From positions 1 through 38,903 of the forward strand of contig CACAIY010000012.1 of assembly GCA_902532675.1 (NCBI GenBank): a DNA stretch of 38,903 nt. The letters run 5' to 3'. This DNA is from an uncultured SAR86 cluster bacterium (GTDB lineage Bacteria; Pseudomonadota; Gammaproteobacteria; Magnimaribacterales; Magnimaribacteraceae). Positions 16,836 to 24,554 of the stretch are shown here, piece after piece. Under the pieces are notes generated by a model. The model was not told where the DNA came from. It saw only the letters and a list, made by a program, of their open reading frames with translations, and made no database searches. The position numbers were made by a program, and so were the translations under genes. Each line of letters begins with the position of its first letter. Position 1 is the stretch's first letter.

Positions 16836-18046
16836 TAATTAGATTCTAAGCTGGCATCTCTTTCACCAAAATCCCATCCTGCACCATTATTTTGATAGTT
16901 CTTTAAAATTCTCCTCGCAACGGATTGAACATGAACTTCATCGGGACCGTCATAAATCCTAGCTTCCCTAGCATGTCTATACATTAAGCTAAGAGGAGTG
17001 TCATCAGTAAGACCTTTAGCACCATGAACTTGTATGGCTCTATCTATAACGTTATGAACCATTTTCGCACCCACAACTTTAATCATTCCTATTTCAATTC
17101 TTGCGTCATCTCCTTGATCTATTCTTTTTGCAGCATCTAGAGTAAGTTGTCTGCTAGCTTGAATTTCACAAGCACTATCAAATACAAATTTTTGCAATAA
17201 TTGTTTATCAGCAAGTGAGCTTCCGAAAGCTTCTCTTTCATGCATTCTTAAGCACATAAGGTCAAAGGCTCTTTGCGCTTGACCTAACCATCTCATACAA
17301 TGAAAAATTCTTCCTGGACCTAATCTTCTTTGAGCTATAAGGAATCCTTGACCTCTAGGGCCTAAAAGATTTTCTTCAGGCACTCTTACGTTGTCGTATT
17401 CGACTTCGTAATGACCTCCGTGACCACCATGTATACCTAACACAGGAGTATCTCTTACAATTTTGTACCCAGGATTATCTGTAGGAACAATAATCATGCT
17501 GAACGCTCCGTGACTAGGAACATCTAATTCAGTTCTACACATTACCGTTGTGTAAGTTGCTCCAGCTGCTCCAGAGGTAAACCATTTTCTTCCATTAATC
17601 ACCCATTCATCACCTTCTAAAATACCTGTGGTTTGAAGTTGAGTCGGGTCGGAACTAGAAATGTCTGGTTCGGTCATTCCAAAACTAGGAAATATTTCTC
17701 CAGCAACTAATGGTTCAAGGTATTCATCGCGCCATCTTTTAGAAGCGAATTCTCTTAACATGATCGAGTCTTGCAAAGAATGAGTTCCTAGGGCAACCAT
17801 TGCACTAGAAGACCTACCAATTACCTCGTTTATGTACACGTATTCCATAAAAGGCATCCCTTGGCCACCTATATCTTCAGGATGTCCTAGCGCCCATAGC
17901 GAATTATCTTTTGCTTTTTGCATCAACTCTTGCATTTTTTTTGCAGACTCATCATCTCTTTTATGCAGGATCTCTTCTGCAGGATAAACTTCGTTTTCTA
18001 CGAACTCTTTAACTTCTTTTCTTACTTTCTTCCAATCTCTTTTCAT
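16835..18046 (-). CDS. acyl-CoA dehydrogenase family protein (ACAD10/11, LvaC type)
   Basis: 403 aa, FAD-binding acyl-CoA dehydrogenase fold. The start is the ATG at 18046, preceded by GGGGAG; the frame is open to a TTG at 18058 that would merely translate the Shine-Dalgarno. Motifs are FGMTEPDISSSDP (FAD/substrate contact), WVINGRKWFTSGA, and IQVHGAKGLTDDTPL near the C-terminus. In the usual catalytic block YEGT the glutamate is replaced: here it reads IYDGPDEVH with Asp366. That DGPDEVH form is characteristic of the subgroup linked to APH-like kinases, where the enzyme handles a phosphorylated 4-hydroxyacyl-CoA instead of a simple alpha,beta-dehydrogenation. It lies between a FabY-like synthase gene (12-base gap) and the phosphotransferase gene (1-base overlap). 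The family is certain; the reaction is inferred from subgroup and operon. Confidence 0.92.
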   Translation of the reverse strand: MKRDWKKVRKEVKEFVENEVYPAEEILHKRDDESAKKMQELMQKAKDNSLWALGHPEDIGGQGMPFMEYVYINEVIGRSSSAMVALGTHSLQDSIMLREFASKRWRDEYLEPLVAGEIFPSFGMTEPDISSSDPTQLQTTGILEGDEWVINGRKWFTSGAAGATYTTVMCRTELDVPSHGAFSMIIVPTDNPGYKIVRDTPVLGIHGGHGGHYEVEYDNVRVPEENLLGPRGQGFLIAQRRLGPGRIFHCMRWLGQAQRAFDLMCLRMHEREAFGSSLADKQLLQKFVFDSACEIQASRQLTLDAAKRIDQGDDARIEIGMIKVVGAKMVHNVIDRAIQVHGAKGLTDDTPLSLMYRHAREARIYDGPDEVHVQSVARRILKNYQNNGAGWDFGERDASLESN

Positions 18047-18058
18047 TATTCTCCCCAA

Positions 18059-19795
18059 CTAAAATTTTATCTTATTTTTAAATCCTTTTAACTTCATTCC
18101 TTTTCTAGAAATCTCTATATCTGTTTCTCCGTTAAGTACTTTTTCATTAAATTTATAAGTAACCTTATAGTCTCCTTTTAAACACGACCTATTATATTGA
18201 GAAGATTTCTTTTGAGTCTCTCCTAAAATCCTCAAATATTGATTATATTTATTTTTTACAACTAAGCTTTTCATTTTTATTTGAGTCTCCTCAGGGGAAA
18301 GAATAAAAGCAGAAGCATTGTTTCCTCCAAATCCTTTCGCATTTAAGAAACACCCTTTATAAAAATTCCGATCTTCTATTTTATCTTCAAGAAGAATATC
18401 TAAGTTTTGGGAGTAAACGTCATCAGCTAAAGTATCAGTAGAATGAATACCAGGTATTATTCCTTTATTCCAGGTTCCAAGTGAAGCTACAAGTTGATCT
18501 CCTGAAGCCGGAGCCATGCTATGACCAAGGTAACTTTTTATTGCTGTAATAGGCCATTTCTTTATACCAAAAGTATTTGCTATCTCATTAAGGATGTGTG
18601 ATTCAGTAGTCCTGTTTGCTGGAGTTCCAGTTCCATGGGCATGCACAAAAGTATTTTGTCTTAAATGTTTAAGTCCTATTTCTTTCTCGGCGTCTGCTGC
18701 GCATTTTGCCATGGTTATGTAATTGCCTACACCAGGTCCACTTATAGAGCTTTTATGTCCATCTGAATGAGAGTGCACCGAAGCAACAGAACCGTAAACG
18801 TCAGCTCCAAGTTCAATAGCAAGATTAGCTTCCATTAGGACTACAAATTGAGACGATTCGCCTAACACCATACCTGCGTTATTTCCGAAAGGGCGGCAAG
18901 CACGAGTTTGAATAGGCCCAGCATCAATTGATTCACCATTTGAAGCTTGAAGCTCTAGCATTCTTTTATCATCGGATAAGGCTGACATTGCAAAGAAGCC
19001 ATCTATTATTTCAGGCGTTATAGGAGCTTCCGCTGCACCTACAATAGATACTTTAGAATTACCTGATTCTATGGCTTCTTTTCCCATTTGCAGGTTGTAT
19101 AGGAAAGTTGCGCAAGCTCCTACACTATGACCAGTTCTTCCTACATTACCAAGCACATAAGCGTTAATAAAATCTGCAGACATTTCAACTAAACCCAAGG
19201 CCAGATTTTTAGAACTTGCCCTAGAACCTTTGATCCTTGATTGCATAAGACCACCAAAACCAAAACTATCTAACTGACCAATGGCAGCACCACTGAATAC
19301 TGAAACTTCATCTGGTGATATTTTTTCTTGGACTTCTTCCCATTTAAAACCGAGTTGACCAATGGCATCACTTATACCAAAAACTGTCATTTGCAAGGCT
19401 TTGGGGTGTTGTCTAGCAGGATAATAATTAGATGGATCAAAACCTCTGGGTAGTTGACCAGCAGCACTTGCTTTTATTTGATCCAGGATCACCCCATCTG
19501 GATCATAGATTTCCTTCTCAATTTTTCGAATGAAACAGTCTTTTCTAATCGACGATACATTCTCAAGTAGATATTCTTTAAGATTAATGGAGTCTCCTGA
19601 AACCGTTTCCCAGCCACTACCAACAGTTTCTATCTTTCCTTGTAAAATAGCTAAATCTTGAAGAACCTCTAATTGTTCTTTTTCTTTAAGTGAATTAAAT
19701 ACTAGATTTTTATATCCCAAAAAGTTTGAAGACCTTCCTGATGAGTTGATTCCTCCGAATCCTGAGATTACTGCTAAAGGTTTATTCCTACTCAT
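18059..19795 (-). CDS. fabY: FabY-type beta-ketoacyl synthase
   Basis: 578 aa thiolase-fold condensing enzyme. The active-site triad is visible: Cys228 in SVGACATF, His387 in HAHGTGTPANRTTES, and His425 in SYLGHSMAPAS, with Lys420 just before it. The N-terminal opening SGFGGINSSGRSS, the blocks QLPRGFDP and LQMTVFGISDAIGQLGF, and a tail of about 90 residues after the thiolase fold resemble the long beta-ketoacyl-ACP synthase FabY of Pseudomonas aeruginosa, which starts fatty-acid synthesis. This match is from memory. It is first in a minus-strand operon with an acyl-CoA dehydrogenase, a phosphotransferase and a small protein, an unexpected setting for a biosynthetic starter enzyme. No Shine-Dalgarno is obvious at the ATG. 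Alternative: a condensing or cleaving enzyme specific to this pathway. Confidence 0.82.
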   Translation of the reverse strand: MSRNKPLAVISGFGGINSSGRSSNFLGYKNLVFNSLKEKEQLEVLQDLAILQGKIETVGSGWETVSGDSINLKEYLLENVSSIRKDCFIRKIEKEIYDPDGVILDQIKASAAGQLPRGFDPSNYYPARQHPKALQMTVFGISDAIGQLGFKWEEVQEKISPDEVSVFSGAAIGQLDSFGFGGLMQSRIKGSRASSKNLALGLVEMSADFINAYVLGNVGRTGHSVGACATFLYNLQMGKEAIESGNSKVSIVGAAEAPITPEIIDGFFAMSALSDDKRMLELQASNGESIDAGPIQTRACRPFGNNAGMVLGESSQFVVLMEANLAIELGADVYGSVASVHSHSDGHKSSISGPGVGNYITMAKCAADAEKEIGLKHLRQNTFVHAHGTGTPANRTTESHILNEIANTFGIKKWPITAIKSYLGHSMAPASGDQLVASLGTWNKGIIPGIHSTDTLADDVYSQNLDILLEDKIEDRNFYKGCFLNAKGFGGNNASAFILSPEETQIKMKSLVVKNKYNQYLRILGETQKKSSQYNRSCLKGDYKVTYKFNEKVLNGETDIEISRKGMKLKGFKNKIKF

Positions 19796-19875
19796 TTATA
19801 AAATTCTTTTTACTTAAGTGTCTATTGTATGGCAATATTTATTAAAGAATATCAATTTATAACAAGGGAGAAGTT

Positions 19876-21411
19876 ATGCACCCGGGCATCAACGGAGAAA
19901 AATTTCCAAATAAACCCGCTTTAATAATGCATGGAAGTGGGAAGGTGGTCACTCATGGAGAGTTGAATGATTTATCTAATCAAGGAGCTCAGCTATTTAG
20001 GTCATTAGGCCTGGTCCCAGGTGATTCCATAGCAATTATGCTAGAAAATCATTTTTTATTCTTTCCTATAGTATTTGCTGCTTGGCGAAGCGGACTAAGA
20101 TACACGGCAATTAGCTGGAGACTCCAGCCAGATGAAGTTGAATACATTGTTAGAGACTGTGAAGCTAAAGTCTTTATTACTTCTAAATTCTTAGAAGACA
20201 CTGCTGTCAATTTAGACTCCTCTCTAAAAGATGTCCATAAGTTCATGCTAGATGGATCGACTGACAATTATCTCTCGTATGAAGAATCTATAGCCTCTCA
20301 ACCTGAAGACCCAATTGCTGATGAATGTGTAGGAGGCCCAATGCTTTATTCTTCTGGAACTACTGGAAGACCCAAGGGTGTTAGTCGAGAATTGAGCTTA
20401 GAACCTTTGCCTTATTCCAAAGACGATGGGGATCCAAATTTATCTAGAGTGCTTTTACTTTACGGCGCTAACGAAGACAGTATCTACCTTTCTCCTGCGC
20501 CTATGTACCATTCAGCACCATTAAACTTTTGTACGGCGTTTCTAGCTGAAGGCTCTACTTGTGTAATTTTAGAGAAATTTGATGCTGAAGGTGCGCTGCA
20601 AGCGATAGAAGAGCATAAGGTTACGCATTCCCAATGGGTGCCAACAATGTTTGTGAGGTTTTTAAAATTCGATCCTTCGGTAAGAACTCAATTTGATTTA
20701 TCTAGTCATCAAGTTGCAATACACGCAGCCGCACCTTGCCCTATAGAAGTTAAAGAACAAATGATTGATTGGTGGGGACCTATTCTTTATGAATATTACG
20801 CAGGAACGGAGTTTAATGGCATGACATTTATAAACTCTGAAGAATGGTTAACTCACAAAGGTTCAGTGGGGAAATCTCTTTTTGGAGCACTTGAAATTCT
20901 TGATGAGAATGGAGAGCAATTACCTCCAGGAGAGACTGGCGGTGTTTATTTTGGAGGAGAAACAGCAACGACCTTTAAATATCATAACGATGAAGAGAAA
21001 ACCAACGACGCCATGACTAAGAAGGGCTTTAGTACTTTAGGGGATGTAGGTTATCTGGATGAAGAGGGTTACTTGTATCTAACTGACCGTAAGTCTTTCA
21101 TGATTATCTCCGGCGGAGTAAATATTTACCCTAAAGAAACTGAAGATGCACTGGTAATGCATCCCAAGGTGGCTGACGTCGCAGTGTTTGGTGTTCCAAA
21201 TGCTGAAATGGGTGAAGAAGTTAAAGCGGTTGTGCAACCTGAAGATATGTCTGAAGCTGGTCCTAACTTAGAGGCCGAGCTAATTGCCTATTGCAAAGAA
21301 AAAATATCTTCCGTTAAATGCCCTAAGTCTATCGACTTTGAAAAGGAATTACCTAGACACCCAACTGGTAAGCTATATAAGCGTCTTTTAAAAGATAAAT
21401 ACTGGCCTTAA
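19876..21411 (+). CDS. AMP-forming acyl-CoA synthetase (long/medium-chain or unusual acid)
   Basis: 511 aa ANL-superfamily enzyme that activates a carboxylic acid as acyl-AMP and then acyl-CoA, in the cytoplasm. The ATP P-loop YSSGTTGRPKG is at 158-168, the adenine motif YEYYAGTE lies mid-protein, the hinge is LTDRKSFMIISGGVNIYP, and the C-terminal catalytic lysine is in PTGKLYKR (Lys499). A strong Shine-Dalgarno (AAGGGAG) sits 6-7 bases before the ATG. It diverges from the FabY/acyl-CoA dehydrogenase operon across 80 bases and would supply its CoA substrate, like LvaE in the levulinate operon; that link is inference. The stop codon is followed directly by the GTG of the next gene. Confidence 0.92.
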   Translation: MHPGINGEKFPNKPALIMHGSGKVVTHGELNDLSNQGAQLFRSLGLVPGDSIAIMLENHFLFFPIVFAAWRSGLRYTAISWRLQPDEVEYIVRDCEAKVFITSKFLEDTAVNLDSSLKDVHKFMLDGSTDNYLSYEESIASQPEDPIADECVGGPMLYSSGTTGRPKGVSRELSLEPLPYSKDDGDPNLSRVLLLYGANEDSIYLSPAPMYHSAPLNFCTAFLAEGSTCVILEKFDAEGALQAIEEHKVTHSQWVPTMFVRFLKFDPSVRTQFDLSSHQVAIHAAAPCPIEVKEQMIDWWGPILYEYYAGTEFNGMTFINSEEWLTHKGSVGKSLFGALEILDENGEQLPPGETGGVYFGGETATTFKYHNDEEKTNDAMTKKGFSTLGDVGYLDEEGYLYLTDRKSFMIISGGVNIYPKETEDALVMHPKVADVAVFGVPNAEMGEEVKAVVQPEDMSEAGPNLEAELIAYCKEKISSVKCPKSIDFEKELPRHPTGKLYKRLLKDKYWP

Positions 21412-22071
21412 GTGACCGCTCACAGATCACTTGTTGTAGGTTCAACTGGTTTAGTTGGAGAGGAAGTTGTTAATGAATTAGCCTCTAAAGGAATGCCTGT
21501 AAAAGCTCTTAGTAGGATTGACCTAAATTCTCCCAACCCTTTAGTTGAAAATATTAAAGTCAATTTTGATTGTTTACATGAATACAAAGAACATTTTAAA
21601 GAAGTTAGTGATGTTTATATTTGTCTTGGGACAACCATCTCGAAAGCTGGATCTGAGGAAGCCTTTGAAAAAGTAGATATAGATTATTGTTTAGAGACAG
21701 CAAAACAGGCTCTGAATGCTGGAGTAAAAAATCTTTCATTGATCACTTCAGTAGGCGCAGATTCTAGTTCTTCTAATTTTTATATAAGAACAAAAGGAAT
21801 TATTGAAAACAAGATCTCGGAATTGGATTTTCAATCAATTTCTATTCACCGACCTGGTCTTTTAATAGGCGCTAGAAAAGAAATGAGATTAGCTGAATTC
21901 GTAGGGCAAAAATTACATCCATTGATTAATCTTTTCTTATTAGGAAATTTATCTAAATTCAGGTGTATAAAAGCTAAAGTTTTAGCTCGGGCGATGATTA
22001 AATATTCAGGCTTAGAACAGGGAACTCATTATTATTTCTATAATGATTTTATAGAGAAGGGAAGTAATTAA
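21412..22071 (+). CDS. NAD(P)-binding atypical SDR (HTATIP2-like)
   Basis: 219 aa. The GTG start touches the previous stop (TAAGTG) and is the only start compatible with the Rossmann loop GSTGLVG at residues 10-16. Other blocks are DVYICLGTTISKAGS, the family core SLITSVGAD (109-116), the active-site pair Tyr124/Lys128 (YIRTK), and IHRPGLLIG. These fit the atypical SDR group of HTATIP2-type oxidoreductases, usually small NADPH-binding proteins of unknown substrate. It is probably co-transcribed and translationally coupled with the acyl-CoA synthetase. The 3' end interlocks by 4 bases with the convergent monooxygenase gene. I cannot name a reaction. Confidence 0.85.
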   Translation: MTAHRSLVVGSTGLVGEEVVNELASKGMPVKALSRIDLNSPNPLVENIKVNFDCLHEYKEHFKEVSDVYICLGTTISKAGSEEAFEKVDIDYCLETAKQALNAGVKNLSLITSVGADSSSSNFYIRTKGIIENKISELDFQSISIHRPGLLIGARKEMRLAEFVGQKLHPLINLFLLGNLSKFRCIKAKVLARAMIKYSGLEQGTHYYFYNDFIEKGSN

Positions 22072-23528
22072 CCTGCTTTTTTAAACTTTAGATCTGAATC
22101 TTCTATACTCTTAAACCTAACCTGAAAAAGGTCTTTAAGATAATTTTGTGTATTTATCCAAGGATCTTTAGATCCTTGTTTAGGTAACATGTGAGCTACC
22201 CTTTGAATATAACCAGAGGTTAAGTCGAGGAAATCACCTTCTGCAGCTACGTCTTCTCCAGCCTCAGGGCAAAAATAGTCCATGCCTTTCTTATCTAATA
22301 GATTAATTAATTTACAGGCATACTCACTCGTAAGATCTGCTCCTAGAGTCCAAGAAGCAGTGGTGTATCCAAATGTTGCGATTAGATTGGGTACATCACT
22401 AAACATCATTGTTTTGTATTGAATCTTTTCAGATATATCTAAAGTTTGGTTATCTATTTTTATATCGATTCCATTTAAAAGTCTCATGTTAAGGCCTGTA
22501 GCGGTAATAATAATGTCAGCTTTTAGCTCTTCTCCAGAGTCGAGTTTAATTCCTTCAGAAGTGAATTCATCTATGGTATCTGTAACAACTGACGCTTTTC
22601 CAGAATTAATCGCTTCAAAAATATCTCCATTCGGTACTAGGCAAAGTCGTTGATCCCAGGGCATGTATTTCGGAGTAAAGTGTTTGTCTATATCGTAATC
22701 GTCCCCTAAACGTTCTCTAACTCCATCAATAAGCATTTCTTTATATCTAAGAGGCCTTTTCTTGATTTGAGAAACAAAAAATCTTCCTAAGAGAATATTT
22801 TTCCACCTAACTAGAAAATATCCCAATTTATCAGAAGTGTATTTTTTAAGAAATTCATCTATCCACATTCTATCCGGAGGAGCCATGTAATAAGTAGGAG
22901 ACCTCTGCAACATAGTGATGTGCGACACTTTCTCAGCCATCGACGGGATAATAGTTACAGCTGTGGCGCCACTTCCTATAACTACTACTTTTTTATCTGA
23001 ATAGTCTAAATCTTCAGGCCATTTTTGAGGATGGATAATTTGCCCTTGGAAGTTATCTTGACCCTTAAATTCAGGAGTATAACCTTCATCATAATTGTAA
23101 TAACCTCCACATAAGTAAAGGATGTTGCAACTCATTAATTCTATAGATTTATTTGATTGGTCTTCTACCTCCAAGGTCCACAAAGCTTCGTTAGTATTCC
23201 AAGCAGCTGAAACAACTTTCTTTTGAAATTGAATTTTTTCTTTAAGGTTATTTTCTTCTATTGCTTCTTTAAGGTACTTAATAATAGAAGGGCCATCAGC
23301 AATAGTCTTAGGTTCGGTCCAAGGTTTAAATCTGAAACCCATAGTGTGCATATCAGAGTCAGACCTTATACCTGGATATTTGAAAAGATCCCATGTTCCG
23401 CCAATATTCTCTCTTCCTTCAAGTATGGTAAATGTTTTTTGAGGACAGGTTTTTTGAAGATTGTAGGCTGCGCCAATACCTGAAATACCTGCTCCAACTA
23501 CAACAACATCTTCGTGATTCATTTCCAT
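22068..23528 (-). CDS. flavin-containing / Baeyer-Villiger-type monooxygenase
   Basis: 486 aa, FAD- and NADPH-dependent. The first Rossmann motif GAGISG is at 12-17, with the downstream ENIGGTWDLFKYPGIRSD block typical of type I Baeyer-Villiger enzymes. The family fingerprint FxGxxxHxxxWP is visible as FQGQIIHPQKWP (160-171), and the second Rossmann motif GSGATA is at 185-190. The family inserts oxygen next to ketones, giving esters or lactones, or oxygenates S and N atoms. Two ATGs are possible: 23528, and 23522, which has the better spacing to AAAGGAAA. It converges with the NAD(P)-binding protein gene, overlapping by 4 bases. A role in turning ketones into lactones or hydroxyacids for the adjacent CoA ligase is attractive but unproven. 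Confidence 0.9.
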   Translation of the reverse strand: MEMNHEDVVVVGAGISGIGAAYNLQKTCPQKTFTILEGRENIGGTWDLFKYPGIRSDSDMHTMGFRFKPWTEPKTIADGPSIIKYLKEAIEENNLKEKIQFQKKVVSAAWNTNEALWTLEVEDQSNKSIELMSCNILYLCGGYYNYDEGYTPEFKGQDNFQGQIIHPQKWPEDLDYSDKKVVVIGSGATAVTIIPSMAEKVSHITMLQRSPTYYMAPPDRMWIDEFLKKYTSDKLGYFLVRWKNILLGRFFVSQIKKRPLRYKEMLIDGVRERLGDDYDIDKHFTPKYMPWDQRLCLVPNGDIFEAINSGKASVVTDTIDEFTSEGIKLDSGEELKADIIITATGLNMRLLNGIDIKIDNQTLDISEKIQYKTMMFSDVPNLIATFGYTTASWTLGADLTSEYACKLINLLDKKGMDYFCPEAGEDVAAEGDFLDLTSGYIQRVAHMLPKQGSKDPWINTQNYLKDLFQVRFKSIEDSDLKFKKAG

Positions 23529-23559
23529 TTCCTTTTATTTTACCTTAATCATTTTATCA

Positions 23560-24393
23560 TTAAGAGTTTTCACAAGCTTCTACCGTTTGCAGAATTAAAG
23601 TGTTAATCGTCATAGGACCGACTCCACCGGGAACAGGTGTGTAAGCTAGACTTCTTCCTGCAACTTGATCTAAATCAATATCGCCGCATTTTTCAGGGTG
23701 GTAACCCGCATCGATTATAACTGCACTGTCCTTTATCCAGTCTCCTTGGATAAATTTAGGAATCCCTACAGCTCCTACGACTATATCTGCAGAAGAAATC
23801 TGTTCCTTGAGGTCCTTTGTTCTTGAGTGGCATATAGTGACAGTTGCATTTTCATTCAATAGCATCATCGCCATAGGTTTTCCTAGAATAGGACTTCTGC
23901 CAACTACAACTGCATGTTTACCTTCTATATCAATTTGGTAGTGGTCAAGTAATCTCATAATGCCTTGAGGAGTGCAAGATCCAAAAGCTTTTTCTCCCAT
24001 AGACATCCTTCCAAAGCCCAGAGAAGTTACACCATCTACATCTTTTTTATTGTCTATTGCATCAAAGCAAACCCTCTCATCAATTTGTTCTGGAACTGGG
24101 TGTTGTAGAAGAATACCGTGAACCTCTTTATTTAAGTTTAGTTGTTTAATCTCATCTAATAGTTCTTCAGTTGAGGTAGAAGAGGGCAATTCTACTTTCA
24201 TAGAATTCATTCCGATTCTTTCACAGGCATTTCCTTTCATCTTGACATAAGTAGCAGAGGCCGGATCATCGCCTACTAGTATGGTTGCTAGTATTGGCAC
24301 AAACCCTTTTTGTTCTTTTAAGGCTTTTACTCTTTCTTTTAATTTCTGTTCTGTATCAAGAGATACTTTTTTCCCGTCCAGTAGGATGCTCAT
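23560..24393 (-). CDS. folD: bifunctional methylenetetrahydrofolate dehydrogenase/cyclohydrolase
   Basis: 277 aa. Interconverts 5,10-methylene-, methenyl- and 10-formyl-tetrahydrofolate for one-carbon metabolism. The catalytic YxxxK pair is Tyr49/Lys53 ([10 protein letters not shown]); [26 protein letters not shown] and the NADP site [13 protein letters not shown] are all present, as is the C-terminal [14 protein letters not shown]. Length and motifs are complete. It stands alone on the minus strand, 32 bases upstream of the monooxygenase ATG in transcription order, and diverges from the second TonB receptor across about 160 bases. In Pseudomonas, folD lies beside a tRNA cluster upstream of tig, and here the same tRNA types follow at 27.4-30.3 kb. 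Confidence 0.97.
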   Translation of the reverse strand: MSILLDGKKVSLDTEQKLKERVKALKEQKGFVPILATILVGDDPASATYVKMKGNACERIGMNSMKVELPSSTSTEELLDEIKQLNLNKEVHGILLQHPVPEQIDERVCFDAIDNKKDVDGVTSLGFGRMSMGEKAFGSCTPQGIMRLLDHYQIDIEGKHAVVVGRSPILGKPMAMMLLNENATVTICHSRTKDLKEQISSADIVVGAVGIPKFIQGDWIKDSAVIIDAGYHPEKCGDIDLDQVAGRSLAYTPVPGGVGPMTINTLILQTVEACENS

Positions 24394-24554
24394 AATTCCA
24401 TTTTCTCATGCGCTGAATGAATAGGAAACTTTTTCGTAATAAAAAGATGGAACTAAAAAAATAGTGATAAGTTATTAAATATGTCTTATATTGATGTTGG
24501 AGAAATTGTCTTAGGGCAATAAGTTATATTTATTAACAAAAAATGGGGAAAATT

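Noticed and set aside
24506-24530. TTGTCT and TATATT as a promoter for TonB receptor 2
   Set aside because: The spacer is only 13 bases, too short for sigma-70; the real promoter of the 24394-24554 region is not clear to me.
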